A DNA stretch of 56,242 bases, taken from the IMG/VR virus record IMGVR_UViG_3300025424_000012, positions 1 through 56,242 of that record, one strand, 5' to 3'. A model generated the notes under the pieces. That model was not told where the DNA came from. It worked only from the letters and a program-made list of their open reading frames with translations, and ran no database searches. Positions 37,880 to 46,780 of this stretch are shown piece after piece. Origin of the DNA: a virus. Within the stretch, counting starts at the first letter, position 1; each line of letters begins with the position of its first letter. Both the position numbers and the translations under genes were made by a program.

Positions 37880-38718
37880 TGGCCGATCAGACTGACGTAG
37901 AAACCAGCCTTGTCAATTTGCTGGTCGGCGTTGCCTATCCCAATGGGACGTCTCAGGCGCCAGGCCAAGGCTATCCGGTATTGGCAATGCCGGGCTGGCC
38001 GACACCAGAGACCGTAGACGCAACAATGGCTACGGGAAAAATCTGTTGCTGGGTTTATTCGAGGCCAGAGGTGCGCGAAACCACACGGTTTCCCTACCAA
38101 TGGCAGACGCAAGGCATCACGCCGGCCACCATCACGGCGACGGTATCCGGGAACACGGTGACCATAGGCGGCGCAATGCCCAGCCCGTTTTCTGCGCACA
38201 ACGTCTTTGTGCTGATGGGCGGCCAAGCCTTTGGGTATGCCGTTCAAGCCTCCGACACGCTGAGCACCATCGCGGCCGCGCTGGCCAGCCAGATCAACGC
38301 GGTCTACGCGGGCACGTCAAGCGCGGGGCCAGTACTTACCGTCGGCAAGGGCCCGCTGCCCATAGCCCGGGTCGGTACGGTAGGCCAGAGCGTGCTGGAA
38401 ATCGGGCGCTTTGAGCAGCAATTCCAGATCTGCATTGCCGCCAGCACGCCGGCTGCGCGTACCGCGCTTTCGGCGGCCGTCATGCCGGTGCTGATGGCGA
38501 CGAGCTGGCTGACCATGCCAGACGGCACGGCAGCGCGGTTGCGCGTGAAGTCTCCGGTAGACGTTGACAGCAGCCAGAAAGTAGCGGTTTACCGCAGAGA
38601 CATCCGGGTGGCCGTGGAGTATGCGGTGACCCAGACCCAAAGCACGGCAACGGTTGAGGCTGTGCCGACTACGTTCACCGGCACCTATGCAAGTGCCATT
38701 CCTTCCAGGAGTTTCTAA
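37879..38718 (+). CDS. Tail terminator / neck-type protein
   Basis: Encodes 279 residues. VETSLVNLLVGVAYPNGTSQ opens the protein, a beta-rich insert spans about 85-165, and EIGRFEQQFQICIAASTPAA with RVKSPVDVDSSQKVAVYRRD follows. Position before the sheath gene suggests the tail completion or terminator role. No direct family match is claimed. Confidence 0.6.
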   Translation: MADQTDVETSLVNLLVGVAYPNGTSQAPGQGYPVLAMPGWPTPETVDATMATGKICCWVYSRPEVRETTRFPYQWQTQGITPATITATVSGNTVTIGGAMPSPFSAHNVFVLMGGQAFGYAVQASDTLSTIAAALASQINAVYAGTSSAGPVLTVGKGPLPIARVGTVGQSVLEIGRFEQQFQICIAASTPAARTALSAAVMPVLMATSWLTMPDGTAARLRVKSPVDVDSSQKVAVYRRDIRVAVEYAVTQTQSTATVEAVPTTFTGTYASAIPSRSF

Positions 38719-38720
38719 CC

Positions 38721-38894
38721 ATGTCCCCCTATGCCTTGACCGTGATTCACGACTTCGAAAGCTACAAGCGCGGCGATCAGATCACCGACGACGACGAGAT
38801 CGCCCGCGTGAGTGCTGGCGAGAACGCGCACCACTGCCACAAGGTGGCCATGCCGCCGGCTCCCGCGCCCGTGGCAAAGAAATCCGCCGAATAA
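38721..38894 (+). CDS. 57-residue acidic protein
   Basis: AGGAG precedes the ATG by 9 bases. ALTVIHDFESYKRGDQITDD is followed by DEIARVSAGENAHHCHKVAM and a Pro/Ala/Lys tail. Similar short proteins sit before tail sheath genes in myophages. The role is unknown. Confidence 0.65.
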   Translation: MSPYALTVIHDFESYKRGDQITDDDEIARVSAGENAHHCHKVAMPPAPAPVAKKSAE

Positions 38895-38916
38895 ATCAGC
38901 CTTCCGATTCAACCAG

Positions 38917-38941
38917 AGCCGCCCACTGAGGCGGCTTTTTC
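38917..38941 (+). terminator. Intrinsic terminator before the sheath gene
   Basis: AGCCGCC, a 6-base loop and GGCGGCT, then TTTTT. Confidence 0.85.
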
Positions 38942-38956
38942 TTTGGGAAATCCATC

Positions 38957-40969
38957 ATGCCTCTCTACCAAGTAGGTTCGCTCAACACCGCAGCCCTGAC
39001 GGCGCCCGGGGAATACGTCCAGATCGTGCCGCCGACCACCCGCTACATCAATGGCGTGCCAACCAACATTCTGGGCATTGTGGGCCTGGGCTCTTGGGGC
39101 CCGGTCAACAGCGCCTACCTGATCGGCTCCCCGCAAGATCAGGGGAACTACTTGGGCAACCCTGTGGTTCGCAGCTTTGACTTGTCCACCGCTGTGTCTG
39201 TCGCCCTGCAGCTGGGTCAAGCCAACATCCGTGCCGTGCGCGTCACCGATGGCACCGATACCGCGGCGACCGCCAACCTGCTGGACGTGACGCCCGTTAC
39301 CGGCGCCGTGCTGACCGCCTACTACACCGGCATCGTCGGCAACACGCTGACGGCCGTGATCGGCTCTGGCACCGTCAAAAACAGCTACAAGCTGACCATT
39401 GCGCGGCCCGGCTACACCAGCGAGGCCTTCGACAACATCCTGGCCGGCGTGAGCGGCGGAACCGTGACGGCTGGCACCGGCTACACGTCAACCCCTGCCG
39501 TGACGATTTCTGCACCCCAGACTTCTGGCGGCGTGCAGGCGACTGGCTCGGTCTCGCTGAAAGTCATTTCTGCCAACGTGACCGGCGGCGGCGCTTCGGG
39601 CGGTACCGGCTACGTGACCAACGACACGGTGACGCTACCCAACGGCGTGATTCTGACCGTGACGGCATCGGCTGGCGTGATCACCGCCCTGGCTGTGACC
39701 AACGCGGGCGGCCTGAGCGGCGCGGCACCCACCAATCCCTCGGCTCCCACGTCGACCTCCGGCGCAGGCATCGGCGCCCTGATCAATCTGGTCTGGGGCC
39801 TTGGCACTTTCACCGTGACCAATCCCGGCAGCGGCTACACCAGCGCAACGGCCACCCTGACCGGTGGCGGCGGCACCTCTGGCGCGATTACCGTCAGCAC
39901 CTCGATCTGGCTCAACCTGGTCAATGCCGTGAACAACGGCAACAGCGTCACCCGCGGGCCTTCGCAGCTATGCGTAGCTTCGGTCGGCGCACTGGCGGCC
40001 ACGACCCCGAACACCACGACCACCTTTACCCTGTCTGGCGGCACGGATGGCGCATCTGGCGCCGGCAGTTCTACCCTGATAGGCACTGACGGCAATACCC
40101 GCACCGGCATGTACGCGCTGCGCGGCACCGGCATTCAGACGCTCAACCTGGTCGACCACGTTGATTCCACCGCATGGGGCACGATTGCCGGCTATGGCCA
40201 GCAGGAGGGCATCTTCGTAGGCTCGCAAGCCTCTCCCGGCGCGTCCTACAGCACCACCAGCGGCCTGTTGAACTCTGCTGGAGCCGATTCCCCTTGGCTC
40301 AAAATCTGCGTGGGCGATTGGGTCTACTGGAATGACCAGGTGAACGGCGTCCAGCGCCTGCTGTCCCCGGTTACTTTCTGGGCACCGCTTCGCGCATCGC
40401 TGGCCCCCTACATGACCACGCTTAACAAGCCGGTCTTGAACCTGATCGGCACTCAGCGCGCCGTGCAAAAGCTGCCCTACAGCAATGCCGAACTCGGCGC
40501 GGCTGCCGTGGCCCGGCTGGATTACATCGCCAACCCGTCGGCTGGCGGAAACTACTTCAGCTTCCAGACCGACCGCAACGCCAGCAGCGACCCGACCCGC
40601 AACGGCGAGAACTACACGACGATGACCAACTTCATCGCCTTGACCCTGGCCAGCGCGTTCGGTTTCTGCATCGGCTTGCCCCAGACGCCATCGCTGCGCA
40701 CACAGGTCCAAAACACCATCCAGTCGTTCCTGATGAACCTCTGGAAGCCGGGCAGCGGGCCTTCGATGATCGGCGACGTCAACAACCCGAACACCGTCCC
40801 TTTCTCGGTACAGATCAACGCCAACAACAACCCGAGCAGCCAAGTGGCGCTGGGCTACATGAGCTGCTACGTCAAGGTCACGTATCTGTCCATCGTGCGC
40901 TACTTCATCGTGTCGCTGGAAGGCGGCCAATCGGTGTCGGTGACCGTCAGCCCGAATCCTTCGTTCTAA
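38957..40969 (+). CDS. Tail sheath protein
   Basis: Encodes 670 residues. VGSLNTAALTAPGEYVQIVP at the N-terminus and NILGIVGLGSWGPVNSAYLI are sheath marks. A large Gly/Thr/Val-rich beta insert (about 165-310) adds extra surface. The C-terminal part (RLLSPVTFWAPLRASLAPYM, NLWKPGSGPSM, SMCYVK-like and YFIVSLEGGQSVSVTV) is the conserved sheath core. It forms the contractile sheath around the tube and identifies the phage as a myovirus. It is followed by a terminator and the tube gene, as expected. Confidence 0.88.
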   Translation: MPLYQVGSLNTAALTAPGEYVQIVPPTTRYINGVPTNILGIVGLGSWGPVNSAYLIGSPQDQGNYLGNPVVRSFDLSTAVSVALQLGQANIRAVRVTDGTDTAATANLLDVTPVTGAVLTAYYTGIVGNTLTAVIGSGTVKNSYKLTIARPGYTSEAFDNILAGVSGGTVTAGTGYTSTPAVTISAPQTSGGVQATGSVSLKVISANVTGGGASGGTGYVTNDTVTLPNGVILTVTASAGVITALAVTNAGGLSGAAPTNPSAPTSTSGAGIGALINLVWGLGTFTVTNPGSGYTSATATLTGGGGTSGAITVSTSIWLNLVNAVNNGNSVTRGPSQLCVASVGALAATTPNTTTTFTLSGGTDGASGAGSSTLIGTDGNTRTGMYALRGTGIQTLNLVDHVDSTAWGTIAGYGQQEGIFVGSQASPGASYSTTSGLLNSAGADSPWLKICVGDWVYWNDQVNGVQRLLSPVTFWAPLRASLAPYMTTLNKPVLNLIGTQRAVQKLPYSNAELGAAAVARLDYIANPSAGGNYFSFQTDRNASSDPTRNGENYTTMTNFIALTLASAFGFCIGLPQTPSLRTQVQNTIQSFLMNLWKPGSGPSMIGDVNNPNTVPFSVQINANNNPSSQVALGYMSCYVKVTYLSIVRYFIVSLEGGQSVSVTVSPNPSF

Positions 40970-40990
40970 ACCCCGCGTCAAACCCATAGG

Positions 40991-41013
40991 GCCCGCCATG
41001 CGCGGGCTCTTTT
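40991..41013 (+). terminator. Intrinsic terminator between sheath and tube
   Basis: GCCCGC, loop CATGC, GCGGGC, then TCTTTT. One of four late-region hairpins built on the same stem. Confidence 0.75.
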
Positions 41014-41028
41014 CTTTCAGGAGTTCCC

Positions 41029-41463
41029 ATGGCAGGCACCAACCAATTCAACATCGGGCGCGACGCGCAGTTGACCATCAACGGCAGCGCGGGCCCGATG
41101 ACTTTCAACATCATCACGGAATTCGACGCCAAGCCCCAATACAAGAGCTTGGAATCGGACGCCATCGACGGCACCCAGCGCTTCCGCGATCTGCCCATGG
41201 GCCATTCCGGTTCGTTTTCGCTGGACCGCGCTGACTCGAGCGTGACCGACTACTTCGCCGGGCAAGAAGCCAACTTCTTTGCTGGCCTGCTGCCAGACCA
41301 AGTGACCATCACCCAGACGATCACCGAAGCGTCTGGTGCCGTGACCCAGTATCAGTACACGGGCGTGGCGCTCCAACTTGAGGACGCCGGCAACTGGAAA
41401 GGCCTGGAAAAGATCACCCAGAAGATCAACTGGCGCGCGACCCGCATGCTCAAAGTGAGCTGA
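41029..41463 (+). CDS. Tail tube protein
   Basis: Encodes 144 residues, AGGAG 7 bases before the ATG. DAQLTINGSAGPMTFNIITE, HSGSFSLDRADSSVTDYFAG and GVALQLEDAGNWKGLEKITQ fit myophage tube proteins. Position after the sheath is standard. It polymerises into the inner tube. Confidence 0.85.
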   Translation: MAGTNQFNIGRDAQLTINGSAGPMTFNIITEFDAKPQYKSLESDAIDGTQRFRDLPMGHSGSFSLDRADSSVTDYFAGQEANFFAGLLPDQVTITQTITEASGAVTQYQYTGVALQLEDAGNWKGLEKITQKINWRATRMLKVS

Positions 41464-41499
41464 TCCGGTCAAGCCAAAAACTAAAAACATGGAGCAAAA

Positions 41500-41889
41500 A
41501 TGGCAACAGTGAAGATGAACCAATCTGGCGCGGCTCAGTCCGCCTCCCCATCGACAGCCGTCATTGCGGCAGCGGTAAGCGAAAACACAATTCACGACGC
41601 GCGAGGCCGCGCTATCGTGCTTGGCAAGCCGGGGCCTTTGGAGCAATACAGGCTAGTGGAGGCGGCTGGAGAATCGGCAGGAAACAGCACCTACATGTCG
41701 ATGATTTTGCCGCTGATCTACGTCAAGAGCATTGAGGGCGCAATCGTCCCAAATATCCACAAAAAAGCGCACATTGAAGCGCTTATTCAGCGCTTGGATG
41801 ATGATGGCATCAACGCCGTTATGAAAGCCGTAAGCGAACTGTACGGATCGCAAGACCCGGAAGCTGACAAGGCCACCTTAAAAAACTAG
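41500..41889 (+). CDS. Tail assembly chaperone, short (G-type) form
   Basis: Encodes 129 residues, GGAG before the ATG. Middle LGKPGPLEQYRLVEAAGESA and MILPLIYVKSIEGAIV are typical of myophage tail assembly chaperones. The 0-frame ends at TAG 41887-41889 straight after the slippery A-AAA-AAC. Base composition from here to 44682 is less GC-rich than the flanks. Confidence 0.8.
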   Translation: MATVKMNQSGAAQSASPSTAVIAAAVSENTIHDARGRAIVLGKPGPLEQYRLVEAAGESAGNSTYMSMILPLIYVKSIEGAIVPNIHKKAHIEALIQRLDDDGINAVMKAVSELYGSQDPEADKATLKN

Positions 41890-42059
41890 CCACGGCCACG
41901 CCTGTAAAAGAATGCCTTTGGCTTGTAAAGAATGGCGTTCCATTTGACGTGGCCTTTCAGCTAGACGATTTGATGCGCGCGGCTTGGTGCATCATTTTTT
42001 CCGAAATGGAAGGTGCAAAGTTTGACTGGTCTTCGATGCAGTACGAAAGGCCGAGCTGA
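41500..42059 (+). CDS. Tail assembly chaperone, -1 frameshift (GT-type) product
   Basis: At 41880-41886 the heptamer A-AAA-AAC lies in the correct frame for -1 slippage, one codon before the stop. After slipping, translation continues ...KKLATATPVKECLWLV and then PFDVAFQLDDLMRAAWCIIF to TGA 42057-42059. The extension of about 57 residues has good codon use and no other start. It matches the conserved G/GT chaperone arrangement between tube and tape-measure genes of tailed phages. The long form recruits the tape measure during tail assembly. Confidence 0.85.
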
Positions 42060-42061
42060 TT

Positions 42062-42568
42062 ATGGAATTTACCCGACTTGGGCATTTTGCGGCTCACCTT
42101 TTGTCGCTTGAGGTCAAAGCCACCGTCGCGGCGCATCACGGTCTTAAGCAGGCGGCAATGCTGGTGGAAAAAACCGCCAAAGACGAATTTGGAACATTGC
42201 AGCCGGAAGCCGGCGATTTCCCGACTTGGGCGGAGCTAAAACCTGAGACTATTGACGACAAAGTGCGCCAGGGATACGAAGTCAATTCCGACGGTAGCCC
42301 GTTGGTGCGGACCCATGATCTGCAGAACTCAATTTCTCATGAAGTCAGCGGGTTCGATGCCATAGTTGGTTCTGATTCAGACGTCATGGTTTATCAAGAA
42401 CTGGGCACAGAAAAAATACCTCCGCGCCCTGTTCTTGGCCCTGCCGCAGTAAACACCGAAAAAAAGGTTGGCGCGATTCTTGGACACGCTATCGGCAGAT
42501 CGCTTGCGGGCTTGTCGATGATTGAGTATGGCGGCGAAGGGCTTTTCAGCAAGCTTGAATCAAAGTAG
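42062..42568 (+). CDS. HK97 gp10-like / virion morphogenesis protein
   Basis: Encodes 168 residues. AAHHGLKQAAMLVEKTAKDE, PTWAELKPETIDDKVRQGYE, PLVRTHDLQNSISHEV and YQELGTEKIPPRPVLGPAAV is the pattern of phage virion morphogenesis proteins (minor tail/tail completion). It starts 2 bases after the frameshift extension. It lies in the lower-GC block. Confidence 0.75.
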   Translation: MEFTRLGHFAAHLLSLEVKATVAAHHGLKQAAMLVEKTAKDEFGTLQPEAGDFPTWAELKPETIDDKVRQGYEVNSDGSPLVRTHDLQNSISHEVSGFDAIVGSDSDVMVYQELGTEKIPPRPVLGPAAVNTEKKVGAILGHAIGRSLAGLSMIEYGGEGLFSKLESK

Positions 42569-42790
42569 CTACATCAGGCAGTAGGCCAGCACGCCAACCG
42601 CAAAAAGCATCAGCAAGCCAATTGCCAAGAGCGCCAGCGACATCACCAATAGCTGGAATCGAGCCAGCATCGGCATCTTGTACTTGAACCCAAAAACAGG
42701 CAGGCGCGGAGACATCTGCGTGATCCTTGGGTACTGTACCGCAGCGAAATGATCGGCCGCCCAAACGTGTAATTTATTGCGCAGAGTCAT
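42569..42790 (-). CDS. Possible minus-strand small membrane protein
   Basis: Encodes 73 residues on the strand opposite to all late genes. It ends right after the previous gene's stop. The C-terminus LLVMSLALLAIGLLMLFAVG continuing VLAYCLM is a strong membrane segment, after a basic, aromatic N-terminus. The 240-bp gap between two tail genes has no forward frame of its own. This could be a moron such as a superinfection-exclusion factor expressed in the lysogen. No clear promoter is seen. Confidence 0.45.
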   Translation of the reverse strand: MTLRNKLHVWAADHFAAVQYPRITQMSPRLPVFGFKYKMPMLARFQLLVMSLALLAIGLLMLFAVGVLAYCLM

Positions 42791-42807
42791 GGAAAGCCAC
42801 CAATCCT

Positions 42808-44682
42808 ATGTTTGAAGCTTACAAAATCGGCATCAAGCTGAGTTTAATTGATCACGTCAGTCGTGGTCTGGTTTCGATGTCGCGCGGCTTCATGAAGAGT
42901 GAGGCTGACGCCGCAAGGCTCGAATCTCGTATTTTGAGCATTCAGAAAACCGCTCTTAAGAGCGGGGCAATGCTCGGGGTTGGCGTTGGCATGTTTGCCA
43001 TGCTGGAAGGCCCATACAAAGAAGCAAAAAAGCTTGCCCAGGCTCAGGCAGATTTCAGCACAATGAACCTGTCTGCGGCTGACAATGCGGCTGCCTTTGC
43101 ACAGGCGGCAACGTTGTCTCACAAAGTTTTGGGAAGCACGATTACCCAGAACGTCAAAAACATTCAAGATCTGCATACGGCGTTTGGTGACCTTCACCAC
43201 GCACTGGAAACTTCCGAGCTTTTTACAAAAATGTCGATTGTTGGCCGTGTTGCCAATGGCGGCAAAGACGTTGATGGCCTCATCATGTCCGCCGCAAAAG
43301 CCCTTGAGCATCGCGGTGGAAAGGTTGTGAACAGCACCCCGGAATTTGAATCTGAAGCCAACATGATGACCCAAGTCATGTTGGGTACAAAAATGCGAGT
43401 TTCGCCCAGGGATTACCTGACGGCGTCTGGCACCGGGAAAATGGCCTATCAGCTATTTGACAAGGAATACCTGTACGGGGTGTTTGCCGGGTTAATGTCT
43501 TTCATGGGTGGGAATAAAGCTGGCACTTCGGCTATGACGGCGTTTAGCTCGCTGATCGGTGGCCATATGGACAGCAAAGGCAAAGGATTCCTGTCGGAAA
43601 TTGGCCTTTGGACTGAAGGGGTAAGCCCTAAGCGACTCAAGATGATGCGCGAAGCCACCAAAGGCCTGAGCAAAGAGGAGATGAAAGAGTTTGGATTTCT
43701 GATGCCAACTACTGGCGGATTGTCTGATGTGAATTCGGAGCTTTACGCTCACAGGCCGGACATATTCATTTCGACAGTTTTGGTGCCGGCAATCAAGCGG
43801 CGGTTTGGCATGGACCTCAGCGATGATCAGTTGGCATTGCTTGTGGCAAAAAACTTCAACCGTGCGACTGGAGACTTCATTGGCAATCAAATCACGATGG
43901 CGCCAAAGCTTAACAAAGACGCCGGGATATTTCGAAAGACAGCGACGATTGGAGAAGGTCTTGCCTCCTACATGAAATCTCCGGCTGGAGCTGAAATTGC
44001 AGCCAGTGCCGCATGGGAGAATTTTTTAGCCATGTTCGGGACGGTATACCTTCCGGCCATAACGAGCGGCATGCTAAAACTTGCCGGCGTCCTTGATAGT
44101 TTTTCCGGCTTTGTCGAACGAAACCCCACTTTGGTCAAGGGTCTGGTTGGGGTATTCGCCGCAATTGCGGGGCTTGCAGTGGTCGGCGGAACGCTTGGCC
44201 TTATCTCTGCCGCATTCTCTGGGATTGGCGTGGCCATGACGTTTTTTGGTGGGGGCGTGGTCATGACTACCATCGCGGCCGCTTTTACGACGATCGGGGC
44301 CGTCATTGGGCCTGTCGTGGTTGGCATTGGCGCTCTGGCCGCCCTGTTCTATGGGTTGAGCAAAATTCCAGCAGTTGGACGCCCTGAAAGCCACAATTCA
44401 CTTGAAGATTTTTACGCCGGCAGAGGGAATCAGTCTAGTCGCTACTATGGACTCAATTCAAAAGGCGGCGCTGGGCGTGGTTTTGTAAATCCCGATTTTG
44501 TTCGACCGGCGGCAAGTGATGCCGAATCAACGCGCCCCGTGCAATTGGTGCTTCGAGATGGCGGCAGAGTGCTGGCAGACGTTGTTTCAAGTCAACAGGC
44601 CAGGGGCGTCATGAATAACGCTTCCGCTGGTGGATATGAACTTGGCCTTCATCAGCCCGGCATGAATCTGAGGACAAATTGA
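42808..44682 (+). CDS. Tail tape measure protein
   Basis: Encodes 624 residues from the ATG at 42808. The N-terminus is helical (ARLESRILSIQKTALKSG). Hydrophobic segments around 420-540 include GLVGVFAAIAGLAVVGGTLG and IGVAMTFFGGGVVMTTIAAA. The C-terminus PVQLVLRDGGRVLADVVSSQ is typical for tape measures. It sets tail length and may help DNA cross the inner membrane. At 624 residues it predicts a fairly short tail. GC is lower than in the flanking late genes. Confidence 0.85.
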   Translation: MFEAYKIGIKLSLIDHVSRGLVSMSRGFMKSEADAARLESRILSIQKTALKSGAMLGVGVGMFAMLEGPYKEAKKLAQAQADFSTMNLSAADNAAAFAQAATLSHKVLGSTITQNVKNIQDLHTAFGDLHHALETSELFTKMSIVGRVANGGKDVDGLIMSAAKALEHRGGKVVNSTPEFESEANMMTQVMLGTKMRVSPRDYLTASGTGKMAYQLFDKEYLYGVFAGLMSFMGGNKAGTSAMTAFSSLIGGHMDSKGKGFLSEIGLWTEGVSPKRLKMMREATKGLSKEEMKEFGFLMPTTGGLSDVNSELYAHRPDIFISTVLVPAIKRRFGMDLSDDQLALLVAKNFNRATGDFIGNQITMAPKLNKDAGIFRKTATIGEGLASYMKSPAGAEIAASAAWENFLAMFGTVYLPAITSGMLKLAGVLDSFSGFVERNPTLVKGLVGVFAAIAGLAVVGGTLGLISAAFSGIGVAMTFFGGGVVMTTIAAAFTTIGAVIGPVVVGIGALAALFYGLSKIPAVGRPESHNSLEDFYAGRGNQSSRYYGLNSKGGAGRGFVNPDFVRPAASDAESTRPVQLVLRDGGRVLADVVSSQQARGVMNNASAGGYELGLHQPGMNLRTN

Positions 44683-45617
44683 TGTCGCTGACACTCGGCA
44701 CCTTCGTGTTCCAAGATTTCGAGATTCCGGAACACATCGCCTTTGGCGGCGAGCAGCGCCTGGCAGTAAAAAAGCTGGTCGGCGGCGCGCGGGTAATCGA
44801 CGCCATGGGCTACGACCCGCACCCGGTTTCATGGAGCGGCGTGTTCTTTGGCCCGCAGGCCATGGCGCGCGCGCAGACCCTCAAGGCCATGGCAATTGCC
44901 GGGCAGGCCTGGGGCTTGACGTGGGACCAGAACAGCTACCAGGTGGTGATCCAGGCCTTTGAGCCTGATTTCCGCAAGGCGTACCACATCCCCTACACCA
45001 TCAACTGCGAGGTGGTGACGGACAACTTCGGCACATCCTCGGCCACGGCTGCCGGCCTGAATGACTCGATCACGGCGGACGCCGGTACCGCATTGGGCAT
45101 CTGCACCGCTCTGGGCAATTCGCCCCTGACTTCGAGCATGAGCACGCTCAGCAGCGCCATTTCGGCAGTATCGAATTTTGCCAATGCTGCCAACAGCACC
45201 ATTGCCGGGGTTTTGGGCCCGCTGCAGGCCGTGCAGACCCAAACCAGCACCCTGATTGCCCAGACCGAAAAGACGCTGGCCAATGTGGCGACGGTGGGCG
45301 GAATGCTGCCCAACAACCCGATTGCCAAAACCGTGGCGCAGATCAGCGCCTACACGTCGGCAGCGCAAAGCCAGCCCATGCTGGTGCAGCTCAGCGGCGT
45401 GCTGGGGCGCATCGGCGTGAATCTTGGCCAAGTCAATTCCAGCGTCCGAACGGTCACGGTGCCCGGCGGCAACCTCTACGACATCGCGGCCAAGCAATAC
45501 GGCGATGCCAGCGCCTGGAAAGTGATCTCCCAAGCCAATCCCGTCCTAAACGGCGACCCGCAATTGAGCGGCATCACTACCCTCGTGATTCCGCCCTACA
45601 ACAGCAGCGTAGTGTGA
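44682..45617 (+). CDS. Tail/baseplate protein with C-terminal LysM-like domain
   Basis: Encodes 312 residues from the ATG at 44682, one base overlapping the previous stop. The N-terminal part (FVFQDFEIPEHIAFGGEQRL, VKKLVGGARVIDAMGYDPHP) fits DNA-circulation/gpU-like baseplate proteins. The C-terminus (VPGGNLYDIAAKQYGDASAW, then KVISQANPVLNG) is a LysM-like fold. It probably links tube and baseplate hub. Confidence 0.75.
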   Translation: MSLTLGTFVFQDFEIPEHIAFGGEQRLAVKKLVGGARVIDAMGYDPHPVSWSGVFFGPQAMARAQTLKAMAIAGQAWGLTWDQNSYQVVIQAFEPDFRKAYHIPYTINCEVVTDNFGTSSATAAGLNDSITADAGTALGICTALGNSPLTSSMSTLSSAISAVSNFANAANSTIAGVLGPLQAVQTQTSTLIAQTEKTLANVATVGGMLPNNPIAKTVAQISAYTSAAQSQPMLVQLSGVLGRIGVNLGQVNSSVRTVTVPGGNLYDIAAKQYGDASAWKVISQANPVLNGDPQLSGITTLVIPPYNSSVV

Positions 45618-46780
45618 GAAGCAATCCAGACATTGGCGGGACCGCCCGCGCGCCACGCGCCATCGTCATGGTGGGCCCATCTCAGGGCGCCATGGTGAAG
45701 ATGCCGTACCTGACATGCGATGTGAGCAACAACAACATGTCGAGCGCCGACACGTTCCATGTCGCGCTGCCAATATCCACGTTGCCGGCCGGGTATGACG
45801 CCAATTGGTTTTCGAGCCAGCAGGACATGTACGTGCAGGTCTACATGGGCATGCCGCCCAACCCGGCGCCTGGCCAGTTCACCACGGCGGACCTGACAAG
45901 CTACATTTTTGGGCAAGTTGACAGTATCGAGTTTGACCCGGCGAACCAGCTGATCATGCTCAGCGGGCGGGATCTGACGCGGGTCTTCATTGACACGAAA
46001 TCGACCCAGAAATATCAGAACCTGACGAGCTCGCAAATTGCCACCGAGCTAGCGACCGCGCACGGCCTGACGCCGCAAGTCACGGCAACAAAGACTCAGG
46101 TCGGCAAGTATTACGACCTAGACCATGTGCAACTCACCGACGAGCGCACCGAATGGGACTTGTTGCTCTACCTGGCCGGTGTCGAAGATTTCATCGTCTA
46201 CGTGCGCAACCAGACGCTGTATTTTGGGCCCCGGCCTGCCGATGTAGTCGGAAGCAACCCGCAAAGCCTCTACGTGATCAAGTGGCAAAAACCATTTGTC
46301 ACCAATGCCGGATCGTCGGCTTCACCGGTTGCCAATGTCCAGAGCCTGCAATTCAGCCGGGCGCTCACGGTTTCGCGCGGCGTGCAGGTCGTGATCCGGT
46401 CATGGAATCAGAAACAGGCCAAGGGCTTTACCGCTTCATACCCAAGCGGCGGCAAGAGCATCCAGGTCGGGAAAGCGACGCCTTTCGGCGGCGCTCAGGT
46501 CTACGTGCGGACCTTTCCCAATTTGACCCAAGACCAGGCGCAAAAAAAGGCCCAGTCTTTGTATGCGGCCATCGTTGCCCATGAAATGAAATTGAAAGCC
46601 GAATTGCCCGGCGACACCATCCTCGACACCACGTCGGTGATTCAGGTCACCGGGACCGGCACGGCATACGACCAGATCTACTACCCTGACAGCATCAGCC
46701 GGTACATGCATTGGGATGGGGGCTTTTCCATGACGGTATCGGCCAAGAACTTTGCGTCCGACTCACAGGCGACACTATGA
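45614..46780 (+). CDS. Baseplate hub protein (gpD-like)
   Basis: Encodes 388 residues from a GTG that overlaps the previous stop. TSYIFGQVDSIEFDPANQLI, MLSGRDLTRVFIDTKSTQ and TEWDLLLYLAGVEDFIVYVR fit late-control-D-type hub proteins. It should form the trimeric hub that connects tube and spike. Order D then V matches other myophages. Confidence 0.8.
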   Translation: MRSNPDIGGTARAPRAIVMVGPSQGAMVKMPYLTCDVSNNNMSSADTFHVALPISTLPAGYDANWFSSQQDMYVQVYMGMPPNPAPGQFTTADLTSYIFGQVDSIEFDPANQLIMLSGRDLTRVFIDTKSTQKYQNLTSSQIATELATAHGLTPQVTATKTQVGKYYDLDHVQLTDERTEWDLLLYLAGVEDFIVYVRNQTLYFGPRPADVVGSNPQSLYVIKWQKPFVTNAGSSASPVANVQSLQFSRALTVSRGVQVVIRSWNQKQAKGFTASYPSGGKSIQVGKATPFGGAQVYVRTFPNLTQDQAQKKAQSLYAAIVAHEMKLKAELPGDTILDTTSVIQVTGTGTAYDQIYYPDSISRYMHWDGGFSMTVSAKNFASDSQATL

